Origin: Suillus spraguei
Lineage: Eukaryota > Basidiomycota > Agaricomycetes > Boletales > Suillaceae
Direction of reading: 5' to 3'
DNA length: 64,000 nt
Assembly (NCBI GenBank): GCA_016800925.1
Contig: JABCPU010000282.1
Span: 1 to 64,000 of the forward strand
Every line of letters starts with the position of its first letter. Position 1 is the stretch's first letter. Positions 32,344 to 43,817 of the stretch are shown one piece after another. Below the pieces are notes generated by a model, which did no database searches, was not told the DNA's origin, and saw only the letters and a program-made list of their open reading frames with translations. The translations under genes and the position numbers were made by a program.

Positions 32344-33773
32344 TCAGGTTGTCACTGAACTTGTAATCTCGTCAAGAACTGAACCACTCATCATGTAAGC
32401 GGCTTCCTCGATACCACGACACTTACGATCCCTCGACTCCTTCTGATCGTCGAGCTCCTTTTCCCATTGACGGAGTGCTTTGTAAAAACCGTCGTCCTTA
32501 TATGTAAGGGAAAATGGCAGCAGGCCAGTAAGCGAAGGACAATAAAGAGAAAGATGTGTTGGTCCCCAATATTTACAGATATGACATTGGTAATCGGGGC
32601 AGTTCTTCTTCTGATGGCCCATCGACCCACAGATGCGACATTTCATGTTTTTGTCGTGGTTAGATGTAGAGGTGCGAAGGGGAGTGGGAGCAATGATTTG
32701 TTTATGGGGTTCAATAGAGTGTGCCCGCTTCTTTCCTTGTTTCCTAGTTAAGCATCGCAGGGCGGTTCATTACTTTCTCGAACATCATCAGTGAGGGTGC
32801 TTGGCTGAGGAAGGGGTGTGGCTGTGGCAGCTGCGAGGAGTTTGTCTGGGTCAGAGGGAGTGGTCACTCCAAGTTCCTCTACTAGAACTGAAGCGTGTGT
32901 GAGGTGTTCGAAGGTACGGGAGATGGCTGGGTCGTATTCAGGGGGGTTGCTAGGACCAAATTGGTCAGGGATCGCCATGGGTGGATGAATATGAAGGTCT
33001 TGTAACTTACATCCAAGCGCAATAATCTCAGCAGGCTCGATGTTAAGTTCTGCAGTGGCTACTGCCTCTTTGTGAGTATATACTACTTGGTCGAAGAGGT
33101 GAGGGGGTTCATTTTCATTGTTGGGCATGTTCACAGGTGATGGAGTAGGCTGTGATTCGTAGTTCTGGATAGTAGCGATTAACTCGCTTACAACAGCTCT
33201 GGCCGATATAGATTCTTCTGCTGCTTCTTGAATTCCTTCAATGATGGCGTCTGTAGTATGGGTAACCTCCTGGACAGCAGCCAGTAGGCCAGTAAGGGCA
33301 ACGAGATTAGCACGAGAGCCCTTAGCTCTTGTGGTAGGTGGTGGAATGCGGGGTGGAGTTGTTTGCAAAGAGGGAGGTCTAGCAATGCCTGACCTTCGTT
33401 CAGCCACGATGTGAATAGCTTCTTCAACATCAGCCTTAAAAGAATCAGGAAGGAGAAGCATCCCATAAGCACGAATGCATTTCTCCAGGTGTAGGAATAG
33501 TGGAGGATTATCAAGCTCATTTGCGATTCTTTCGATGAGTTCAGTGGTACAGATGATGTTAATGATGAGGTTGGTGGAGATGGTGTCTCGTTCAGTGAGG
33601 ATTCTTTCGATTTCAAGGGCATGTCCCTCGCAGAGGAGGGCAGCCTCAATGTAGGCATTGCCGTCGATGTTTCTGACGAGGTCGTGGTACTCATCTCCAG
33701 TGGAGTAGATTTGTGGGTGACTGGTGTAACAAATGCAGCAGGGAAAGGCATAATAGGTTTTGGTGGTAGGCAC
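32344..33773 (-). pseudogene. Third ORF of gypsy-2, downstream of the chromodomain, with own zinc knuckles
   Basis: MPTTKTYYAFPCCICYTSHP begins a 341-codon frame (33773-32748) of predicted helices (YHDLVRNIDGNAYIEAALL; LFLHLEKCIRAYG) and a Pro-rich middle (PSLQTTPPRIPPPTTR). It ends RESNEPPCDA. In the -1 frame, reading is open across that stop (LTRKQGKKRAHSIEPHKQ) into MKCRICGSMGHQKKNCPDYQ and CHICKYWGPTHLSLYCPSL, two CCHC-like knuckles. One continuous ancestral ORF of about 490 codons is likely, split by one slip. The position between integrase and the 3' LTR is where extra or env-like genes occur, but no membrane segment is seen; a nucleic-acid-binding role is inferred. Confidence 0.7.
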
Positions 33774-33839
33774 GTTAGTGCAGAGAGGTGGTTTGATTGA
33801 TTCGCTACAAGGAGTTTCGCTTTTTATAAGCAGTTAGGA

Positions 33840-36800
33840 TTCAAGTGGAGTTTTTTAAGTTCTTTTCGGGAGCCACTTGTTATCTCCTGATGAGTACCCT
33901 TTACAGGTTACGAGGTATTGGTGGGATTACCGGTGCCTTTGTGGGAAAGTATAGCTTCGACTTCATATTCTTCTTCTTCTTCTATAATGTCAGGTGGGGG
34001 TTCTAAGAAGTTCGGGCCATGTACATCGTTTATGCTATAGGATGATAGGACATTAGCATGGAACGTGGGGTGGATCTTCCACTGCGGAGAGAGTTTAAGT
34101 GTGAATGTGATAGGAGATAGAACTGCAGTGATTGGCAATGATCCATATCGTTTTGGCGCGAGTTTCCGTGACAGGAGTTTGAGTCTGAGATTAGTGGCTG
34201 AAAACCAAACCTTATCTCCTATCTTCCAAGGCTTGTACTTATTCCCTCTGGATCGTTCTGCCATTGTTTGCATAGTGATGTTATGACACGCGATTGCTTC
34301 CTCTTGGATTTTCTGCAGGAATCATACTTGATCTTCTGCTGCAGGTACAGTAGAATCAGGAATAAGATGGGGAATGGCACGGGGTTCATATCCCATCATG
34401 AGGAAGAATGGGGAGGCATTTTGGGCATCGTGTTTTGATGGTTATGGACAAATTCTGCAATAGGAAGGTGTTCAACCCATTCATTGGGGTTATTGTGGCA
34501 ATAGTTACAAAGATAATTTTCCAATTCTTGGTTCAATCATTCAGTTTGACCATCGGTTTGGGGGTGATAGGCGGTAGATGGAGCAATAGTGTAATTCAGA
34601 AGCTGTGCAAGTTCTTTAGAGAACCTGGATAGGAACTGCGGGCCTCGGTCAGAAATTACTTTGTCATGGAGACCGAATTGTCGATAGACATGTTTCAAAA
34701 ATAGTTTGGCCATGCCTTCAGAAGTCACCATTTTGAGGCAAGGGATGATAATTACCCCCTCGTAAGGCCATGGTCCACCATGACCATGATACTATCAAAG
34801 CCCCCAGAAACAGGAAGGTCGGTTATCAAATTGACGGAAAGTTGGGAGAAGGGGCGAGTAGCAGATGAAGGGATGGGCACAAGAGGGGGTCGAACGGATG
34901 GGTGTCTGCTTTCATTTGTTGACAAAGGGCGCAACCCTCAATGTATTTATGGATGTAGGCCCCCATAGAGGGCCACCATGCTTCTTGCTTTACTAGTTCT
35001 TTGGTTTTAAAGTGGCCAGGATGACCTGCAGTGGGGTGATCATGATAGCAGGACAAGATAGCGGCACAGTTAGCCAGGTGGATATAGGTGTGATTCTTAA
35101 AATAAAGAACACCTTCATCGATCTTCCAATCAGAAAGCGTGGATTTCATGGGGGGAAGGCAGACACCATCTAGCGCATCAGAGGCCGTCTTGAACACAGG
35201 ATCGTCCAAAGGATCAGAAGTAGCGAGTATGTCAAGAAGGTCAGTGTCGAGAAGTCGAATGAAGAGAGAGTCGGGTAGGAGCACAGTATCTTCATTGTAA
35301 TGAGAACCATCATCATGATCTGGGCGGCACGAGAGAGCATCTGGGGCTGCTAACTTGGTCCCAGCTACATGATGTAATTCAATATTGAAAAGGGAGAGAG
35401 TTAGTTGCCAGTGCGCTTGTCGTCAGGTGAGTTTCTGTGTGGTTTGGAAGTATAGTAGATTTTTCCAGATAATAACGCCACTCATTTAGTGCACAGATGA
35501 CGGCAAGTAGTTCTCTATCAAAGATCTGATAGTTTCATTCTGCGGGGTTAAGCGATTGGGAAAGGTAGGCACAGGGATGGTATACGCCATTGTCATCAGT
35601 TTGTAACAGGACAGCACCTGTTGCAACTAGCGAGGCATTGGTTGCAATTGCAAATTGTCAGGTCAGGTCGGGGTTACGAAGTACTGGTTGTTTCGTGAAT
35701 TGTTCTTTTAGATCCGTGAATGTATCCTGGCATTCAGCTGACCAAGAGAAAGGAGTGTCCTTTTTTGTTAGGTTGATAAGGGGTCGCGCCACATCAGAAT
35801 AGTGAGAGATGAATGTGCGGTAGAAGTTACAGAATCCGAGGAAAAATTGGACATCTCTAATGGATTTTGGTGTGGGCCATTCAGTGATTCCTTTTGTCTT
35901 GGCGGTGTCCATAGCAATTTGCCCAGGTCATATGATCATTCCGAGGTACTCCACTTCATTAGCGTCAAAGGTGCATTTTTCCGGTTTCAAAAATAGATGT
36001 TCTTGTCGTATTTTCATCAATATGCGTCGTGTTCGCTTCCGATGCTCATCCGTGCTATTTGAAAATATGAGGATATTGTCCATATAGATAACCATCCATC
36101 CTTCGTTAATCTCCTGCTGAAACGTCCAATTTATGTAGGCCTGGAAAGTAGCAGGCGAATTACAAAGACCAAAGAACATGACATTAGGTTCATAGAGGCC
36201 GAATTTGGTGGTAAAGGCTGCTTTCCACCGATCATCAGTGTGAATATGGATGTTATTATATCCTGAACGTATATCCATTTTGGTAAAGAACTGAGCATTA
36301 TGAAGCTGTGCGACAAGAGAGACAGGGAGGGGTAATGGATAAGCGTTCTCCTGGTAAACCTTGGATGTTCAGGGGATGAAGCCTGGCTTTGTGTCAATGT
36401 GGTGATCTATGCCCAGTTGTTCTGGAGGAAGTTGATTGAGCCCGTCTTTGGCGAAAATATTGGTGAAGTCATGGAGATAAGAAGGAACTAGTTCCTCAAA
36501 TGATTTCTTTTTCTTTTCTTTTTCGTCGGTGGCGAACTCCTGTGCTTTATTACTGTATTTTGGTGGTGGAAGTGAAATAGTGGAGTAGGTGGGAAGTCAT
36601 TCAAGTCGAGAGGTTCGTCTCGTGTAAGAGGAGTTCCATGGAGACATCTTCAACTACTCTCATACAGCTCCCATCAATGTCATATTCCACTAGGAATTTG
36701 CCGTCGTCGAGTTTGTAAGAAGAGATTTCTCATACTTCTGGTGCGGTCCATACATCCTGCATCATACAAGTCTTAGCAATACATTAGGAGAAACATACAT
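33840..36800 (-). pseudogene. pol: Pol of gypsy-2: RT, RNase H, integrase, broken chromodomain
   Basis: RT: MDIRSGYNNIHIHTDD, AFTTKFGLYEPNVMFFGL, and YMDNILIF (the YxDD box with N) at 36278-35930. RNase [14 protein letters not shown] and NYQIFDRELLAVICAL (35650-35500). Integrase: HHCC zinc finger ([22 protein letters not shown]), core D in [10 protein letters not shown], and the VISDRGPQFLS, AYHPQTDGQTE stretch. A chromodomain follows EEEYEVEAIL: YLVTCKGYSSGDNKWLP is visible in another frame near 33890-33840. Stops (for example 35672, 35527) and frameshifts are frequent. Nothing resembling a retropepsin DSGA lies between gag and RT, so the protease was lost. Confidence 0.85.
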
Positions 36801-36820
36801 TGATTTCTTGTTTCCCCAGA

Positions 36821-37690
36821 TTAAAAATCCTTGATAAGACGGCACACTGTTTCTTCGTCGTCATCATCTTCTTTTTCAGGAAGATCCTTAATTTCTGCCT
36901 TTCGGAGTGGGGTCTTCTTCTTATTTTCAGGGCAATTACCAATATGATGCCCAGTCTTACAACATCCAAAGCATTGACCTTTCCTCATGCATTCAGATTG
37001 TTCTACATTGGAGATGCGGTCTACCTCCATAGCGTCTTTATCTTTGGAGCTCACATAGCGATGGCTTCCAAAGTTATTCTTCTTTTGCTGAGGATGACGG
37101 GCAGTGATGCCTTTCAATTGGGTGTAATTGTTGTCAAGCGTGACACAGAGTTTCATGGTTTGTTGGAATGATGAGAGAGCGATACCAGTTTTGAACAGAC
37201 TGGTCAGGAGACCTTGGTTCAGTCCATCGATAAAGAACTGTTTCATAGAAGAATCATTGGAGACTTCCGCTTGTCGACAAAGGGCTTGGAAGTCGGTGAT
37301 ATATGTCTGGAGATCTCCTCCTTGTTTGAGTTTGCAGAGTTTGACCATAGCCGTTCCTTCTGGGTTAACAGCTTCGAAGTTCTCATTAAACTCTTTCAGG
37401 AAATCGGCCCACATTCCATATCCAATGGCTACACCTGCCGTATTCTTGTTATTGGGGTCTTGGGCGCTTTTCATAAATCCTTGCACCCAGCTTCCTGCAT
37501 TGCCTTCATTCATGAATGAGGTAACAAAGATGATCTTTAATTTGTCGGTTGTGTAGGTCTGATCATTGAGATCAAGGTATGCTTTGCACAAAATAAGGAA
37601 GCATTCAGCTTTTTCGCGATTGCCATTGAAGTTGGGGGGTGTGCGATCTTTATTTCAGTGGGTTTCAGTACAGTTGTGGACATGATGTCT
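36821..37690 (-). pseudogene. gag: Gag of gypsy-2
   Basis: The longest frame, 37591-36821 (MCKAYLDLNDQTYTTDKLK), covers the capsid region and zinc knuckle CFGCCKTGHHIGNC. Upstream in the same frame TPPNFNGNREKAECF extends it, and a one-base slip connects to VLKPTEIKIA. It ends GGATTTTTAA, like gypsy-1, with pol reading continuing in the -1 frame (WGNKKSMYVSPNVLLRLV). Confidence 0.85.
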
Positions 37691-37790
37691 TCTTTGCTGC
37701 AATGCCTCTAGTCTGAGTGAATACTGCATGAGGGCTTTCTGGATCGATTCAGATACAGGATCTACACTCACAAATGTGCGTGTTCATGGG

Positions 37791-37801
37791 ACTTTAATCT
37801 T
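37791..37801 (-). other. Self-complementary primer binding site of gypsy-2
   Basis: The minus-strand AAGATTAAAGT lies four bases inside the 5' LTR edge. Its complement sits in the LTR at 38059-38069, as in gypsy-1. Confidence 0.6.
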
Positions 37802-37805
37802 TTTT

Positions 37806-38275
37806 TGTTACAAACTGGGATGGTGTCTCCAGCGACAGTGAATAGAAACAGCCGGTCTGCTGGGAAGTTCTACTACGTTCAAAAGAGAACGAGGATGAGG
37901 AGTACATGGAGGGTTCCGAGCATGAGTTCAAGTCTAAGAGTTGCGACTCAAAGACAATCAAGAATAATGACTAAGGCTAAGGAGTGCTTAGACTTAGAAA
38001 CAATTCAGATGACTTAGGTTGGAGGCCTAAGCGAAGGATATTTCAGGTAAAACCCAGTAAGATTAAAGTGAAGTACACAAGTGTAATACAGTGTGCTTAC
38101 ATAAGCCAATATGTGCACACAGACCAAGAGAGAGATGTGAGAATGTAAGTGTGTATCCAAAGAAGGAAGGCGACTATAGTACAGATGAGTTGAGCATATG
38201 AGTCGAGATATGTGTTACGTAATACACAAGGTAAAGGCAAGAGGAAAATGAATAGGGGCACATACACTTGTAACA
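37806..38275 (-). repeat. LTR1, 5' LTR of gypsy-2
   Basis: 470 bp, plus-strand ends TGTTACAAACTGGG and ACTTGTAACA. It carries the self-primer copy at 38059-38069. Confidence 0.9.
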
Positions 38276-41200
38276 GGCAGGGGAATGGAGTAGCATGGGA
38301 ACATACTGCCACAGCTGGGTCATTTTCATATTTTTGAAGAAATCCAAAGATATGAAATGGGTTGTTGCAGCTAAGTTTCTGAATGTGGTGATGGCCTTTA
38401 AACCCTGCAGGCAGGTCAGTCACTGACTGTTGGATAGCGTAAGAACTTTGTCCTGTTTCTGCTACATGTCATAGGACACGTCGACAGCATTTGTGCTTAG
38501 TGAGTTGAGTTGGGATGTCTAATTTATTAGTCAAAGGATAGAACACTTTCAGTGCTCTATGTGCCAACTCTCCCTAGTTCTGAAATCAGACAGATAAGAA
38601 AAAATGAAAATGCTACATTCATGTACAATCTGTGTGGTAAAGGAGTCCATTGATCCAAAGAGCTGGATTGATCGCTCATAATCGCCCATAGCATGAAATT
38701 TGTAAGTATACATATGAAATTTCTTGATCCTTCGACCACCTGTTTAAGCATCAGGACCTGATCATTCATCATTCATGTGCTGCCTTGCGCTTCTGAGCAG
38801 CCTTTTCTTTGGGTAGTTCTGCTGTAGTGAAAGCAGCACACATGAAATCACAGAATCTGCGCAACTGACAGGATAACCTCTTGAATGTGTCATCCAGAGC
38901 TGACAAGGTGGTTTCAGAATGCATCCGGAGTTTTGCAAGGGCATGCCAATGTGCAAACCTATATAGAAGTGACTGTACTATCATATCATGGTCTCCAGGG
39001 AAAGCCCTTCAAAGACCGGCATAGCACACTAGGATAGATGAGTGGTACATATAGCACAAACACGAGAAGACAAACTTGCAAAATGTCTTCGAAGTCTTGT
39101 GCAGCAAGCCTTTTCATCTCCAATGTATTGCTAGAAAATCTGCAAATGATACCATTGTTGTAGGATGGAACTTGACGAAATCTAAGGTTAATGAAATGGT
39201 GTCAGTTTTGTATGGTGAAAAGTACAACAAACCTTTGGTTGAGAATGGCCACCAGGTTATCGCCCCCCAGAAGTGTGTAAAGTAAATGTAGAAGGTGCAT
39301 AAAGAGTGCCTTCCATGTGCCTAGCTCACATTTATGCATCAAATCAACCACAAGCATGCGGAAAGTGTTGAATCCCAGTGGGCCAAGATTTGCTACAAAC
39401 ACATTCTGTTTGAGAATCAGTCCTGAAAAATGCAAATTTTTTTGAAGGCGGTCTCACCACAGTGGGCACCCATGAGCTGTCCCCAAGGGTAGCCTGTACT
39501 TTCAAGCCGTCAACAGTATTTCCCCACGTATAAATAAATTCGCGGGCTGTGGTAACCCTCACAAGAGAGTATGATATAAGCCTGCCCAAATGATCTCGCA
39601 CATCTCTAGCAAGGCCCAAAAGATCAAACAAGGCTTTTGGGATAAGACAGTGTGGGCATGGACAAGACCCCATGTCTTTGATCATTGCTATTAAAACCCT
39701 GAAAAGATGGTCAGCACCTCAGCAAAAAATCAAAGACCATACTTTTCTGGGTAGTCCGCTGAATAAGTGAAGATTTGTGGAAAGACTTTCCTCCATTTCC
39801 CATCTGGGCACATGAGCACAATTCCATGACGGTACATGCGCTGAAAGTCAGCATCTAGTAAAATGTTCCAACATGCCTGAAATAAGTCTCGTCGACAATG
39901 GGTGTGAAGTGCTGCCATGTCGCTGTAAAGATACAATCTAGCCTGGGCTGTAGATAAACCATGGCCTAAGCTAGTATGCGAGTCTTGCACTCTACCTAGT
40001 CTGCTACTCTTGCGAGGCAAGAATGTTCGACCCTAAAGGGAATGCTAAGTTAGTATAGTCTAATAATGCCCAACCTGTGGTGCGAGAATGCCATTGGAGG
40101 TAGTGAGATGCTAGTGGTGACCTCCGGTCCATGGGAAACTAGCGGTAAGCGCAGGCAAGCGGTAGACAAGCGGTAGTGTGTGGGTAAAACTGCGGTAAGG
40201 CGTGAGAAACTGGCGGTAAAACAAGCGGTGAAGCACGGGAAGCAGTAAAAAGTGGTGGTGTGTGCAGCAATAAAATAATTCTTAAGAGACAGTGACTTTG
40301 GTGAAAGACTTTATTCCGTTAGAGACAGTAGTGGTGACAATTCCTAAGTACCGTGTGTACCATAGAGGGAAAAGTAAATGTACTGGAATGTGCGAAGAGT
40401 CCTTTTTAACATGTACCATGAATGGCCGGAATACATAGGAGAACGGTAGCAAGATAGAGATATTTGGCTAAGAGGCACGCAGCGAGCAAGCGTGTCATGT
40501 ACTGTACATTCAGGTCTAGATCAGATCCAATCCATGGACATCCAGACACCCAATCTATACATCCCAGTCCACCCATCCAATCCAGCTCACATATCTGATC
40601 CACCCATCCACTCCAATCCTATCCGATCTGAGTCCATATCCGATCTGTGTCCATATCCGATCCGAGTTCATATCCGAACTATTCCCGTGCACCTGCGCAT
40701 TACCCCTTTTAGAATATACCTGTGTCTCCGGCTTTTGGGTATCTCTGTGCTTCTGGCTCTCGGTGATCTCTGCCTCTGTCTTGATAAGTATTTCATACAA
40801 GCTTCATCTCCGAGTTCATAGCCTTATGTCCTGCTGTACTTACTAATGTGTTTCCATATGCTTCAGACATAGCCTCGGACTATCCATACTTACCTTCCAG
40901 CATGCTCCTACAGTATATAAACTTGTAGTACAACTCCTGCAGACCTTAGTCTGATTCATTGTTCCTACTTCTGTATATTCCTTTGATTACTCTGTATCCT
41001 GTTATCATGTCTATATAACTCTGTTTCTGTTCTTGCAATTGGGTTCTGGCCCTTGTAAGCTTCCGACTCAGGCCTATGGGATCACTCCCTAGGCTGGAAC
41101 TTTGATCCTATGTCCTATAATCTTTTCAGACTTTGTCCATCTCCGTCTATCATCTGTTTCACCTCTGACTCTACCTTTGGTAGTCTTATCCTGTCTGTTC

Positions 41201-41341
41201 CTATTCTGGACCTTGTCCGGAGTGGTCTATACTATCTCTACACTATATCCGGACCTACTCCTCTCTAGTAGTTAACACTTCCTCTAAGATCCACAGAGCT
41301 ATGCTTGTCCGATCATCTGATCAGTTCCGCTTCCTCCGCTC

Positions 41342-41870
41342 CCTGCTCCTCTGCTCCTCTGCTCCTCTGCTCCTCTGCTCCTCTGCTCCTCTGCTCCTCT
41401 GCTCCTCTGCTCCTCTCTCCTCTGCTCCTCTGCTCCTCTGCTCCTCTGCTCCTCCGCTCCTCCGCTCCTCCGCTCCTCCGCTCTCCGCTCCTCCGCTCCT
41501 CCGCTCCTCCGCTCCTCCGCTCCTCCGCTCCTCCGCTCCTCCGCTCCTCCGCTCCTCCGCTTCCTCCGCTCCTCCGCTCCTCCGCTCCTCCGCTCCTCCG
41601 CTCCTCCGCTCCTCCGCTCCTCCGCTCCTCCGCTCCTCCGCTCCTCCTCTCCGCTCCTCCGCTCCTCCGCTCCTCCGCTCCTCCGCTCCTCCGCTCCTCC
41701 GCTCCTCCGCTCCTCCGCTCCTCCGCTCCTCCGCTCCTCCGCTCCTCCGCTCCTCCGCTCCTCCGCTCCTCCGCTCCTCCGCTCCTCCGCTCCTCCGCTC
41801 CTCCGCTCCTCCGCTCCTCCGCTCCTCCGCTCCTCCGCTCCCTCTCCGCTCCTCCGCTCCTCCGCTCCTC
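41342..41870 (+). repeat. 8-bp minisatellite in LTR2 (CTCCTCYG, about 65 units)
   Basis: Starts with units CTCCTCTG, then switches to CTCCTCCG from about 41450, with occasional shortened units. Because 8 is not a multiple of 3, all frames stay open on both strands, giving spurious long ORFs. Strong purine/pyrimidine strand asymmetry. Confidence 0.95.
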
Positions 41871-42259
41871 TGGGCTCCGGATCCATCCTATCCTATCCTC
41901 TGACATCTATGGATCATATTTCCCTCCGGTGCTCTGCTCCTATCCTGCCCTGGACTTTGTCCAGCGGTCTATCTTTCATCTGTTCTACTTGGAGCTTGTT
42001 CCAGTAGTGTTACCATTACTCCCTACCTTCCGGAAATAGTTCCGGCGCATTCCTGTGCTCATCCGGAAGTCCATTGGAGCTCTGTTGAGCTATCCTGCCT
42101 TAGAGTTTGTCCGGACTCTCCATCTGGACTTCACCAGAACTCTCCCTTGGACTTCATCCGAAATTAAGGGCACATACTCAGGTAAGGGGCACAGTGCACG
42201 AGCTGAGGCCAAGCCCCTTTGACTTTACAACCCTCTGTACAACCCCATGTAAGACCAGG

Positions 42260-43022
42260 TGTTAAGACCATACTCAAAGGGAGAAAGATCCGAAGGGCTT
42301 TGGCCTCAGTTCGTGCACTGTGCCCTTTCCCAATTCCTTATTTCAGGGAGTAGGTATACGTCCGAAGATCCGGAAGGAGTTGCATGATGGATCTGGACGT
42401 CCGAAGGTATCGGATATGATACGTCTGAAGGTTATCTGGAATGTAGGAATAGAACGAGGATTAAGACTAGCTTCGGAATGAGTTCCTAACTAGAAACTAA
42501 CAGAGATAGACTATCTGAAGATAGAGTCAGAGATATAGACTAAAGGAATCAATTCCAAGTCTCGGAAGATGACTTAGAGCGGAAAGTGACCTAAGTCCGG
42601 AGGAAGCAGAATGAGCAGAATCTAAGATGATATTCGAACTAAGGTTCTACGGAGATCTACAAGTGGTTTATATACTGTAAGTATCTAATACAGATAATCA
42701 ACAAGTCCGGGACTGAGGGCTATGTACGAAGTGTAATGGAAGTCTATTAGTTAATGCGCAGCGGATCAGTAAGTACGAATCGGAAATGAAACACAGGTAA
42801 TGGATCAGTGACACAGGACGGAAGTATACACAGCTGGAATACCGGAAACAGGAGGAATGATGAAAGGAGATAGATGCAGATATACACAAGGGAGTTAAGG
42901 TGCAAGAAGTGGGCACATTCGGATGGGTGATCCGGACAGGATCTATGGACCAGACAGAAATAGAATTGATTGGATCTGATCGGATATGGTCGGATCTGAG
43001 ATCAGAAATATGGTATATGACA
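42260..43022 (-). repeat. Short LTR2-related solo LTR (innermost layer)
   Basis: Starts TGTTAAGACCATACTC and ends GGTATATGACA, with exact 5-bp TSD CCAGG (42255-42259, 43023-43027). 763 bp, no minisatellite. Removing it restores the outer LTR2 end (compare the complement of 43818-43865). Confidence 0.9.
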
Positions 43023-43817
43023 CCAGGACTTCTTACTAATCTCCAGTTTTGCATGGTTGTAACAAAGCAGTGTCACGGAAGGTAAGGTAAGTCTTGCCAT
43101 AGCTTTAGTAATGGTGGAAACAAATATGCTATGCACCAATGGATCTAGACAGAAATGGAATGGACAGGAGGACATCAGTAGTGAGATTTGGTAAGGGGCA
43201 AGGATCCACAGAGCAAAAATGGTACTGGCGAAGCGAAAAGGGGTAATGCTCGCTATAGGGGATTTCTCGGTAGCTGCTGTAGACAGTAACGAGACGCTTG
43301 TGTAAAATGGCACTTTCATGGTCAGCGTGACTTTGTTCGCTACACCGCTCTTAGATATGCGAGGCAGGCTGCTAAAAACGTCTTTTATTTTATCTGGAAG
43401 CTAAAAAAAAAGGACATCAATAGCATTAGATGGTGTCAAAAAGGAGGGACTTACTGAAGGTAAGAAACCAACAAGATGGCATGCGCCAGAGATAGGTGCT
43501 GAGCATGTGTACTTGCTCAGATTTCCGAAGTACAAGTAAAGGGGCCAGGCTTTAGCCATCCAAAAATTTGCAAGGTGAGTTGCATCTGAAAAGAACATGA
43601 GCCCAGTGATGACATGTTCTAGTGAGCAGCCAGGCTCCTTTGGCTGCCTTTACAGGTCATCCTGAGCTTCTAGCCAAGAGTCAGAGGTGTAGAGCTTGTC
43701 AAATATGCACTCTTCATGACCATCTAAGGGGTCCTTCCAAAGGCATTTGAAAGGAAACAGATGGAATGCATTGGCTTGCATGTCGGCAAATGCAGAGTGA
43801 ATAACATCTACAAGCGG

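Larger units (their letters stand above)
31812..38275 (-). mobile_element. Full-length Ty3/gypsy chromovirus (gypsy-2), decayed
   Basis: 5' LTR 38275-37806, gag, pol and a third ORF, then 3' LTR 32280-31812 (6464 bp). The flanks GGTGG (31807-31811) and GGCAG (38276-38280) fit a 5-bp TSD GGCGG with one CpG transition in each copy. Order gag-RT-RNaseH-INT-chromodomain identifies a chromovirus. Multiple frameshifts and stops, and no protease DSGA motif found. It sits in the Plavaka gene between PAVAVCSHATPFP and the HNSVIIPDNK region. Confidence 0.9.
40493..43064 (+). repeat. LTR2 copy (middle layer), itself interrupted
   Basis: Begins TGTCATGTACTGTACATTC and ends GCATGGTTGTAACA. Flanks AAGCG (40488-40492) and AAGCA (43065-43069) are a 5-bp TSD with one CpG transition. 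TATA-like AGTATATAAAC near 40912 sets the orientation. Without the insertion 42260-43027 it is about 1.8 kb, longer than the 43818-45243 copy mainly because its minisatellite is expanded. Confidence 0.85.
39924..43344 (-). mobile_element. LTR3 copy D carrying a nested LTR2 (outer layer of a triple nest)
   Basis: Starts TGTAAAGATACAATCTAGCC and ends TTTGTTCGCTACA, a diverged LTR3. Flanks TCGC (39920-39923) and CCGC (43345-43348) fit a 4-bp TSD. Interrupted by 40493-43064. It separates the Plavaka exon LPDKIKDVFSSLPRISKSG from AALHTHCRRDLFQACW. Confidence 0.8.

Noticed and set aside
32748..33773. Envelope-like gene of gypsy-2
   Set aside because: No signal peptide or transmembrane segment, and it continues into zinc knuckles.
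41299..42039. Several 195-244-codon ORFs on both strands (RRSGGAEE / RSSAPPLL repeats)
   Set aside because: They are produced by the 8-bp minisatellite, which keeps every frame open; they are not genes.
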